DNA of 64,000 nucleotides from Janthinobacterium sp. TND4EL3. GTDB taxonomy: Bacteria; Pseudomonadota; Gammaproteobacteria; Burkholderiales; Burkholderiaceae_D. Below the pieces are notes generated by a model. That model searched no databases. It worked only from the letters and a program-made list of their open reading frames with translations, and had not been told where the DNA came from. Position 1 is the stretch's first letter; each line of letters begins with the position of its first letter. The translations under genes and the position numbers were made by a program. Positions 53,603 through 61,384 of the stretch are shown piece by piece. Location of the stretch: assembly GCF_900156175.1 (NCBI RefSeq), contig NZ_FTMV01000005.1, forward strand, positions 62,001 to 126,000, in the 5' to 3' direction.

Positions 53603-56600
53603 AATTCAAGGACCTGACGGCGCCGTCCCGCGCCGAATACTGGGGAGCATTGGGCGCCCATGACTCCACGCTCGCGCCGGGCGCGGTGGAACTGCGCAGG
53701 GGAAAGCGGGCGGGCATGATCACGCTGTCGCAAGGCGATAAGATCGCCACCTTTACCTTCCAAGAGCCGGGCGAGAGCAGCCGCCTGGAGCAGCACCTGT
53801 ACGCCGGCGCGGCGCATCTAGCTAGCGTCATGATGGTGAAGAACCGGTCGCTTCAGCTGTCGGTTCGCTTCTATCATGGTGGCCCGCTACAGTTCGCATC
53901 GATCGAAGTCGCGTTCGACGACAAGGACGTCAACGCCTGCACTAGGTATGGCGTGCGCGGCACGCGTTCGGAGGAGATCCTGCGCAATCTCGAAGAGCGG
54001 ATGGTGTACCAGCCGGATCGCGAGGAAACTTCCTACTTTTTCGTCCAGCCAGCGCCCGACGGGGAGGGTGAGACCGAAAATGGACTGGAGCGCGGCTTCA
54101 CCATGCTGGGCAACGGATACCAGCTCGAGGTCGCCGTACGCCACGATCAGGACGGGCCGGTGTTCGTGGCACGGCGCCTGATGCAGGCGCGCGTCGCCAA
54201 GAGCGAGGGGCTGCGCTTGGCCAGCGGGCAGGTACGCTTTCTCGACCATACCAGGCTCGGACAGTTGCGGCCGATGGCGCAGGCGGCCATGAGCCGGCTG
54301 ACCCAGGGAGTCGGCAGCTATTTCCGCGCCTGGGACGAGTACGGCAGCCTGGAAGGTGCGATGCTCTTGCAGCGTTCCCGCACGGTGGGCATCCTGCAGC
54401 CGCTGAACACGGAACCAGTCAGGCAGGGTACGCGCTTCTTCATCGAAGGAGGGATCCCCGAGAACGTGGCAAACGCGATCGACGTCGTCGACATCGTGCG
54501 CGTGGCGCCCTCCTATCTGCTCGACCTGGACATCGACTGGGATACGTATTGCGACGAGGTGGCGCAAGGCGGCGGAGAGGGCGATGCGCGTGTAGCCACC
54601 GCCAAGGTGCTGCACAGCGATGCTCACAGTCTGACGCTGGATGTCCGTTTCGAGGCTGCGCTGAAGGATAGCGTCCTGGTGCTGTCGATGCGCGGCGACC
54701 TGCAACAGATCACGCGGCGCATGCGCGCGCGCCAGCTCATCCTGGAGGGGCGCTCCGCCAATCCGCTGCTTGGGCTAATCATCGAAAAGGACGGCGATCT
54801 GCCGCGCGCCGAACGGCCGCCGCGGATCGAGCCGCTTAGCCCGAACGTGCTGCGCAAGGTGTTTCGCAAGCCGCCTACCGAGCGTCAGCAGTTGGCGATC
54901 GAGCTGGCCCTGAATACTCCCGACATCATGGTGATCCAGGGCCCGCCCGGCACGGGCAAGACCACGGTCATCACCGCCATCATCGAGCGCCTAAACGAAT
55001 TGCGCGACAAGCGCAGGACCGGCAAGGGCGAAGTCCTAGTGACCGCGCACCAACACGACGCGGTCGACAACGTGATCAGCCGGCTGCGGATCGACGGCCG
55101 TCCGGCCGTCAAGTTCGGTATCAAGAGCGGCGATGACGATGGCGCGTCGGAGCGCACGGGCAACTGGTCCGATGACTTGGCCGCGCGTGTTCGCGCCGCC
55201 CATCCGGCCATCCGAGAGTCGGAACTGCAACGGCAACTGAGCCAGCAGGCTAGCGCCTACATGGCCGCGCCCTCGCTCGCGCAGGGGGCTGCTCTACTGC
55301 GCCATTTCGCGCTGCTGCCGCCCCAGGTCCTCGACGCCGACCTCGCCGAGTGCAACCGCGACCTGCTGCAGGACATCACGGAGCAGATGAACGCGGACGG
55401 CCAGCAGGGGGGGCAGGTGGTGCGCGCGCTGTATGCGCTGCGTACCACAGCGGCGGGGTACGCCGACGACGGACCGTTCGGCGCTGGCGTCGTCGAGCTG
55501 CACTGCAGCGCGGCTCTGAACGACGCCGATCGCGCACTGCTGGAGCAGGCCATGGGGTGGTCCGGCTCCGAGGCGCCGCCGTTCCTGGAAGCGCTTGCGG
55601 ACCTGAGGGCGCGCCTGCTAGGGCGTTACTGCAAACCGCCGCCGTTCCGCTTCGACAAGCCACGCGACGACGTGCTGTCGCATCTGGCAGCGGTGTCGCG
55701 CGCGGTGGAGCGCCATGAACTGGCCGCCAACGATCCGGTGGCGGCAATCCTGGCGGATTTCGTCCATGAACTGGAAGGCAATCCGGCCGGCGTGACGGAT
55801 GCGCTCGGCGACTACAGTTTCGTGTTCGCGGCGACCTGCCAGGGCGCCGAACGCGGCGAGATCCGGCGCGCCAAGAGTGCTATGGTGAATGCGGAGGCAG
55901 CACTCGAATACGACACGGTGATCATCGACGAGGCGGCCCGGGTCAGCCCGCGCGACCTGCTGATCCCGATGGCGCAAGGCTTGCGGCGCATCATTCTGGT
56001 GGGCGACCATCGCCAGCTGCCCCATATCGTGGAAGAAGAAATCATCCGCCAGCTGGAAGCCGGCGAAGGCAATACGGCGGTGCTGCAGCAAAGCGCCTTC
56101 CAGTACCTGCGTGAACGCGCCATCGAAATGGAACGGCGCGACGGCATCGCGCGGACCGTTACCCTGGACCGTCAATACCGCATGCATCCAATGCTGGGGG
56201 AGTTCGTCAGCCACCAGTTCTACCACGATCACCAGGAAGGGTTCGGTTCGCCCGAGGACGACGCCCCGTACCGGCACCAGCTGGACGGCACCGACGGGCG
56301 ACCGCTAGCTTGGCTGAACGTGCCGCAGAGCGCGGGACCGGAACTCAAACGGCCGCCGTCTAGTTGGTACCGCGAGATCGAGGCGCAGAGAATCGTCGAA
56401 CAGCTGGATGCCTGGATAGGCAGCGAAGAGGGGCGCGAGCTGAGCTTCGGCATCATCACCTTTTACCGCGCCCAGGTCGACGAAATCTACAAGGCCCTGG
56501 CGCGCAAGGACTATGCCGTGCGCACGCCGTCGGGCGAATGGGCGATAGCTCCCGCATACCGGGAAAAGATCGGTGATATGGAGCGCCTGCGGGTAGGCAC

Positions 56601-56877
56601 AGTCGATGCGTTCCAGGGAATGGAGTTCGACGTGGTGTTTCTTTCGATCGTACGCAGCCCGGCGCCGCAGCGCGGGGGGCCTGCAAAGCGTAGTGCCGCT
56701 GGCGTGTTCGGGCGTCTGCAGACCGAATCGCTGCAATGCGTTGGCATGAGCCGCCAGAAGCGGTTGCTGGTGGTGGCGGGCGATGCGGCCCTGCTCGACC
56801 ATGAAATGGCCGAACAGGCGGTGCCCGCGCTGCACGCGCTACGTCGGCTTTGCACGGTGGAAGGAGTGTGGCTGTGA
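53599..56877 (+). CDS. UPF1/DNA2-like SF1 helicase
   Basis: A 1092-residue protein starting with an ATG that overlaps the kinase stop (ATGA). Residues 1-420 are a large beta-rich N-terminal region of unknown fold. The SF1B helicase has QQLAIELAL (Q motif) near 433, Walker A GPPGTGKTT near 449, IIDEAARVSP near 776, GDHRQLPHI near 802, LDRQYRMHP near 855, a motif V TVDAFQGMEFDVVFLS near 1003 and a motif VI VGMSRQKRLLVVAG near 1048. It should translocate 5'-3' on single-stranded RNA or DNA. No nuclease domain is visible inside it. Confidence 0.88.
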   Translation: MKFKDLTAPSRAEYWGALGAHDSTLAPGAVELRRGKRAGMITLSQGDKIATFTFQEPGESSRLEQHLYAGAAHLASVMMVKNRSLQLSVRFYHGGPLQFASIEVAFDDKDVNACTRYGVRGTRSEEILRNLEERMVYQPDREETSYFFVQPAPDGEGETENGLERGFTMLGNGYQLEVAVRHDQDGPVFVARRLMQARVAKSEGLRLASGQVRFLDHTRLGQLRPMAQAAMSRLTQGVGSYFRAWDEYGSLEGAMLLQRSRTVGILQPLNTEPVRQGTRFFIEGGIPENVANAIDVVDIVRVAPSYLLDLDIDWDTYCDEVAQGGGEGDARVATAKVLHSDAHSLTLDVRFEAALKDSVLVLSMRGDLQQITRRMRARQLILEGRSANPLLGLIIEKDGDLPRAERPPRIEPLSPNVLRKVFRKPPTERQQLAIELALNTPDIMVIQGPPGTGKTTVITAIIERLNELRDKRRTGKGEVLVTAHQHDAVDNVISRLRIDGRPAVKFGIKSGDDDGASERTGNWSDDLAARVRAAHPAIRESELQRQLSQQASAYMAAPSLAQGAALLRHFALLPPQVLDADLAECNRDLLQDITEQMNADGQQGGQVVRALYALRTTAAGYADDGPFGAGVVELHCSAALNDADRALLEQAMGWSGSEAPPFLEALADLRARLLGRYCKPPPFRFDKPRDDVLSHLAAVSRAVERHELAANDPVAAILADFVHELEGNPAGVTDALGDYSFVFAATCQGAERGEIRRAKSAMVNAEAALEYDTVIIDEAARVSPRDLLIPMAQGLRRIILVGDHRQLPHIVEEEIIRQLEAGEGNTAVLQQSAFQYLRERAIEMERRDGIARTVTLDRQYRMHPMLGEFVSHQFYHDHQEGFGSPEDDAPYRHQLDGTDGRPLAWLNVPQSAGPELKRPPSSWYREIEAQRIVEQLDAWIGSEEGRELSFGIITFYRAQVDEIYKALARKDYAVRTPSGEWAIAPAYREKIGDMERLRVGTVDAFQGMEFDVVFLSIVRSPAPQRGGPAKRSAAGVFGRLQTESLQCVGMSRQKRLLVVAGDAALLDHEMAEQAVPALHALRRLCTVEGVWL

Positions 56878-58979
56878 GCGCGCCGCGTATCCTGTATAGC
56901 GCGCCCGACCTGCGCGGCATCAACGAAGCCGCGCGCCAGTTGCTACTGTGGCCGTGCCACATGTTTACGGTGGCTATGCCGAAACGGCAGCAGCGGACTC
57001 TGAACGTGTTTGAAGAGACGGTTTTGCGGCTGGCCGGGGCCGGCTACACTGGTGCTGCGGAGCTGGCTCAGCTTACCTGCCTCGAACCCGAGATGGTCAC
57101 GGCCATCCTGCGCCGCCTGGTCGGCCTGCGCCTGCTCGATGCCAGCCACCGCCCTGTGCGCGATTCCGGCAGTCAGTCTGGCGCTGCGGAGGTATCCTGG
57201 GAAAGCGTGCGGGTGTTCGTCGACCTGATCGGCGGGCGCCTGCTGCCGTGCATGTCGTACGGCACGCCGGAGTACGCTGAGTGCCTGGATTCCGACGGCG
57301 CGAAGTTCCGTTTCGATGACAGAAATTTCAGGGCGGCCCGGCTGGAGCATGGCCGCGAATTCCACAACCGGGCCCCGACCCCGCGCGAAGTCCATGCGGT
57401 CGCACGTATACGCATGCGCCAGGACAGCCGCCGTTCGGCCGTGGACTCGGGACGCACGCCAGCCGCACCGGGTGCAAACGTCATTGCGATTATGGATGGC
57501 GTCGACAAAGTCTATCTCGCCACCACCGCTGTGCTGCAGGCGGGTAACCATGACGACGTCCTACTTATGGATCCTTTCGGCTTCGGGACCTGCGGAACCC
57601 TTGGCGAAGTGTTCCATCAGGCCCGGACCAGCCACGCGTCGATCCGCAGGACTACGGAAACACTGTTGGCCGACGCCAGCGTCGCCGGGCGGCGGCGCGG
57701 CGGCGCCTCGAAGCGGTCCGCCGGACGCTATCCGGCTGTGGCGGGCAAGATCAGGGAAGCCGACGAGGCTTTGGGCAAGGCACGTGCAGATGTGCTCGAC
57801 AGCGAAAGCGCGGCCGGCGCCGAGCGAGCGACCGCATGGTGCCTGCGCGCGCTCTACGATGCGGTCGAGCTGGCGCTGCATGCGGTCGTGATTGAACGCC
57901 CGCCGAGCGCTGGATTGCGCGCACTGCTGGCTAGCCAATCGTTCGCCGCCAACGGCGAGCTGTTGTGGTCGTATGCCTCGAAGCTTGGCTTGCGCGGCGA
58001 GGAGCGCGAACGGCGCTTGCTGGAGGTCGCGCCGGGCAAGTTCCAGGAACGCGGGAACGCTGGCGTGGAACTGGCTCCGTTGCTGGCGTTGGCCTTTAGT
58101 GTGGCGTGCGCCGAACGCGACGGCAGTCACCCGGTCCGCGCGGTCGCGGAAGCGCATCCGGACTGGCTGGAATTCCTGCTGCAATTGAAGGGTTACCGCG
58201 ACAGGGTAGCGCATGGCAAGAGCGTGCGTGCGATGCACATGGACGTGCTCGAGGCGCATCATACGCGGGTCTGCGACGTTCTCAGCCGCCTGCTGCCGGG
58301 TTGGAGTGGGGTGCCCGCAGCGGCTGCGGGCACCGATGGCGACCGCGCCGGATGGCGGCACCAAGCCCGCCTGCAGGCGCGGATCGCGGCCGGTGCTGCT
58401 CTTGCTCCGGCATCCCTCGATCATTTGCCGGACGGTTTGCGCAAGCTCTGCATCGAACTCGAACTCGAACTCGATCTCGAACTGCAGCGCGAAAGCGAAC
58501 CCGGTCAGGATCTGCCCTCCGCCGAGGCCTTGGATGGGCCAGATTACACCAACATCGTCGATACGCTGGCCGCGATGCTGCAACTGGCGCTGGAAGAATG
58601 CCTGAGCGCGCACGCGGCGCCGGCGCCGTCCGGCGGCAACTGGGGCGCGCTGGCACTCGAGAAGGCGCGTGCGGCAGGCTTCGAACTGTGTTCGGGCGAC
58701 TTGCCGCAAACCCTGCGGCGGGTCGCGGTGCGGCGCCTGGCGGCGGCCGTGCGCGGCGGCGGTGCGACGCTGCAGAGCGGCGCGATGGCGCTGATGATAT
58801 TGGCCGATGAGGCCTACCTGAACGACCTGGCACGCAAGCTGCCGCGACTGTTGTCCCTGGCCGGTGACATCGCGGCATTGCGCGGCCATGGCTATTTAAC
58901 GCGGCCCGTGACGCGGGCCGAGATTGAGCAATTGTGCGAACTAGTCTACCAAAGCATTCCTTACCTGACGGAGATTTGA
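56874..58979 (+). CDS. Winged-helix / HEPN-motif protein of unknown family
   Basis: A 701-residue protein not matching any family I know. The GTG at 56874 overlaps the helicase stop by GTGA and is preferred to an in-frame ATG at 56850. Residues about 45-90 look like a winged helix (FEETVLRLAGAGYTGAAELA and EMVTAILRRLVGLRLLD). Around residue 440 the stretch LLQLKGYRDRVAHGKSVRAM carries R-x4-H, the HEPN ribonuclease signature, within a helical bundle that begins near 320. An ELELELDLEL run near 530 comes from a 6-bp repeat. It may be the RNA- or tRNA-cleaving effector of the system. Confidence 0.5.
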   Translation: MSAPRILYSAPDLRGINEAARQLLLWPCHMFTVAMPKRQQRTLNVFEETVLRLAGAGYTGAAELAQLTCLEPEMVTAILRRLVGLRLLDASHRPVRDSGSQSGAAEVSWESVRVFVDLIGGRLLPCMSYGTPEYAECLDSDGAKFRFDDRNFRAARLEHGREFHNRAPTPREVHAVARIRMRQDSRRSAVDSGRTPAAPGANVIAIMDGVDKVYLATTAVLQAGNHDDVLLMDPFGFGTCGTLGEVFHQARTSHASIRRTTETLLADASVAGRRRGGASKRSAGRYPAVAGKIREADEALGKARADVLDSESAAGAERATAWCLRALYDAVELALHAVVIERPPSAGLRALLASQSFAANGELLWSYASKLGLRGEERERRLLEVAPGKFQERGNAGVELAPLLALAFSVACAERDGSHPVRAVAEAHPDWLEFLLQLKGYRDRVAHGKSVRAMHMDVLEAHHTRVCDVLSRLLPGWSGVPAAAAGTDGDRAGWRHQARLQARIAAGAALAPASLDHLPDGLRKLCIELELELDLELQRESEPGQDLPSAEALDGPDYTNIVDTLAAMLQLALEECLSAHAAPAPSGGNWGALALEKARAAGFELCSGDLPQTLRRVAVRRLAAAVRGGGATLQSGAMALMILADEAYLNDLARKLPRLLSLAGDIAALRGHGYLTRPVTRAEIEQLCELVYQSIPYLTEI

Positions 58980-58984
58980 CCCCC

Positions 58985-61384
58985 ATGGCGAAACACAAAC
59001 CGCAACGAGGCAATGTCGGCATGCCGGCGGCACTGACCATCCGCGACGAGAATGGCATGTCGCCCGGTGGAGGCACCGCCGGGCCGGTTGCGGGCAATGC
59101 GGTCATGCGGCCCATCCCGGCGCCACATGTAGGGATCGGTCCCGTGGCCGATGCGCAGCTGGCCGAGCGCGAGCGCGAGCTGGAGCAGTGGGAGCGCGAT
59201 ATCAAGGCCGATGCTGCGAAGCAGTTGGAGCGCATCCGTGCCGCCGACGCTCGTGACGAAGAAGTCAAGCGCGCGGAGGCCCACCTGCAGCAGGACAAAC
59301 ACGAGTTCGCCGACCACATGCGCGGCCTAGGAGAGCGCGACGAACAGGTCAAGCGAGCCGAAGCGGAGCGCGACGAGGGCTACGCGGTCCAGCGTGCGCA
59401 GCAGCAAGATGCGCTGGCGCTGCGCCATCAACAATTGCTGGCCGAGGTGGAGCGCCACGTGGAGGTCGCGCGCAGCGAACGCTTCGCCGCGATCGAGCAG
59501 GAAATGGCGCAGCAGCGCGACGAACAGGGCGCGCGCATGCAGGCCGAACGGGACTTGCTGGCGCAACGCCAGGAGGCCTTGGACGCGGACCGGAGCGCGC
59601 TCGAGCAGCAGCGGCAGACACTACGCCGCGAGCGCATCACGCTCAACGCCGAACTGGAAAGCCTGGCGGCGAGCCAGGCCGAACTGTCCGACCGAATTGA
59701 GCGACTGGCGCGTGACCGCATCGACAGCGCGCAGGCCGAGGCCACGAGCGCGCGTGACGAAAACCGGCGCTTGCTGTCGCTGATCGACGGCTACCGCAAG
59801 GAGACCAGCCGCTACGACACGCTGACGCGCCAGCTCGGCGGCCAGGATCCCGGCATCCTGTCGCAGCAGCTGGTCGAACTACGCCAGCGCAACGAGGAAC
59901 TGGTGAATCAGTTGCAGCTTCGTCCGAGCGAACAGGTGCAGAAAGACTTCGAACGTAGCCGCAGGCACGAAGCGGCGCTGGCCGAACAGAATGCCCGCCT
60001 CGAAGAAGAAAATGCCGCGCTGCGGCCGGTCCAGTTGCAGGTGGCGCAGCTGGACCATCGCGCTGGCAACATGGAACTGAAGAACCGCCAGTTACACGAT
60101 ACGATGGACGTGCTGGAGGCCGAAAACCGCAAGCTCGGCGAGATGCTGCGGCGTGCTAGTGCCGGCTTCGCGCCACCTGAAGAGCGCGAAGCCCGTATCG
60201 CCGACATCCGCCGCCCTTTGCCGCAGTTCAAGGACGTGCTGCCGCGCCGCCAGGACGAGATGATCGATGAGCAGAGCTGGCTGGAAGACATCTCGCGCCG
60301 GTGCGCCGAGCACGGCCTAGTGTTCGACCGCCGTATCCTCAACGCTTTCCATACATCGCTAAAGACGGCCGAGTTCTCGCCGCTCACGGTACTGGCGGGC
60401 GCGAGCGGCACCGGTAAGTCGGAACTCCCGCGGCTGTATGCGCACTTTGGTGGTATCAACTTCCTGAACGTTCCGGTACAGCCGAACTGGGATAGCCAGG
60501 AGTCGCTGCTGGGCTACTTCAATTCGATCGACAACCGCTTCGATGCCCAGCCGTTGCTGCGCTTGCTTGCGCAGGCGCAAGAAAATCCGGCGGATGACTA
60601 TCCGGGCCTGAGTGATACGATGAGCCTGGTGCTGCTCGACGAAATGAACCTGGCCCACGTAGAGATGTACTTTGCCGAATTCCTCAGCCGCCTGGAAAAC
60701 CGGCGCTCGATGCAGCGCGACAGGATCCTGCCGCTTGAAGTCAAGCTGGGGGCGGGTATCGATCCGTACCAGCTGCAGCTCGGCCGCAACGTGCTGTGGA
60801 CCGGCACCATGAACCAGGACGAAACTACCAAGGCGCTGTCGGACAAGGTGATCGACCGCGGCTTCATCCTGCATTTCCCGCGCCCGGCGGAGTTTCGCCG
60901 GCGTGCCGAACTCAAGGCGCTTGCGAAGCAGGGGGCACCGCTGCTGCGTACCGCCACTTGGCAGAAGTGGGTCAAGCTCAAGAGCAGTTTCGACGACGGC
61001 CAAGTGCAACCGTTCAAGGAAACGGCCCAACGCATCAACGACGCACTGGGCGAAGTCGGACGGGCCCTCGGCCACAGGGTCTGGCAGTCGATCGAATACT
61101 ATATGGCCAATCATCCAGCCGTGTTAGTGGCCCAGCAAACTAACGACGAGCACGCCCTGAAGCGCGAGATGCATCTGGCGTTCGAAGACCAGCTAGTGCT
61201 CAAGGTCATGCCGAAGCTGCGCGGCATCGAGACGCGTGGCAGCAAATGCCTGGAACGGATCCGAATCGAAATCATCCAAGGCGGCTACGGCATTCTGGAC
61301 GACTTCGACCGTGCGACCCGGATCGGCTATGGCCAGTTCATGTGGAGCAGCGCCGATTACCTGAACGCGGGCGAACCGAAGTGA
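58985..61384 (+). CDS. Coiled-coil McrB-like AAA+ NTPase
   Basis: A 799-residue protein. Residues about 45-420 form a long coiled coil rich in Glu, Arg and Gln. Near 472 a McrB-type AAA+ module starts with Walker A GASGTGKSEL; Walker B LVLLDEMNLAHVEMYF lies near 548-563 and the McrB sensor GTMNQDETTKALSDKV near 608-623. McrB rings hydrolyse nucleotide to power a McrC-like nuclease; the coiled coil replaces the usual N-terminal DNA-binding domain. ATG 58985 follows GGAG by about 10 bases; the longer upstream frame overlaps the previous gene. It ends overlapping the next gene (GTGA). Confidence 0.85.
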   Translation: MAKHKPQRGNVGMPAALTIRDENGMSPGGGTAGPVAGNAVMRPIPAPHVGIGPVADAQLAERERELEQWERDIKADAAKQLERIRAADARDEEVKRAEAHLQQDKHEFADHMRGLGERDEQVKRAEAERDEGYAVQRAQQQDALALRHQQLLAEVERHVEVARSERFAAIEQEMAQQRDEQGARMQAERDLLAQRQEALDADRSALEQQRQTLRRERITLNAELESLAASQAELSDRIERLARDRIDSAQAEATSARDENRRLLSLIDGYRKETSRYDTLTRQLGGQDPGILSQQLVELRQRNEELVNQLQLRPSEQVQKDFERSRRHEAALAEQNARLEEENAALRPVQLQVAQLDHRAGNMELKNRQLHDTMDVLEAENRKLGEMLRRASAGFAPPEEREARIADIRRPLPQFKDVLPRRQDEMIDEQSWLEDISRRCAEHGLVFDRRILNAFHTSLKTAEFSPLTVLAGASGTGKSELPRLYAHFGGINFLNVPVQPNWDSQESLLGYFNSIDNRFDAQPLLRLLAQAQENPADDYPGLSDTMSLVLLDEMNLAHVEMYFAEFLSRLENRRSMQRDRILPLEVKLGAGIDPYQLQLGRNVLWTGTMNQDETTKALSDKVIDRGFILHFPRPAEFRRRAELKALAKQGAPLLRTATWQKWVKLKSSFDDGQVQPFKETAQRINDALGEVGRALGHRVWQSIEYYMANHPAVLVAQQTNDEHALKREMHLAFEDQLVLKVMPKLRGIETRGSKCLERIRIEIIQGGYGILDDFDRATRIGYGQFMWSSADYLNAGEPK

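Noticed and set aside
58455..58490. Hexamer repeat encoding ELELELDLEL as a phase-variable tract
   Set aside because: The unit is 6 bp, so copy-number change would not shift the frame. At most it changes length by two residues.
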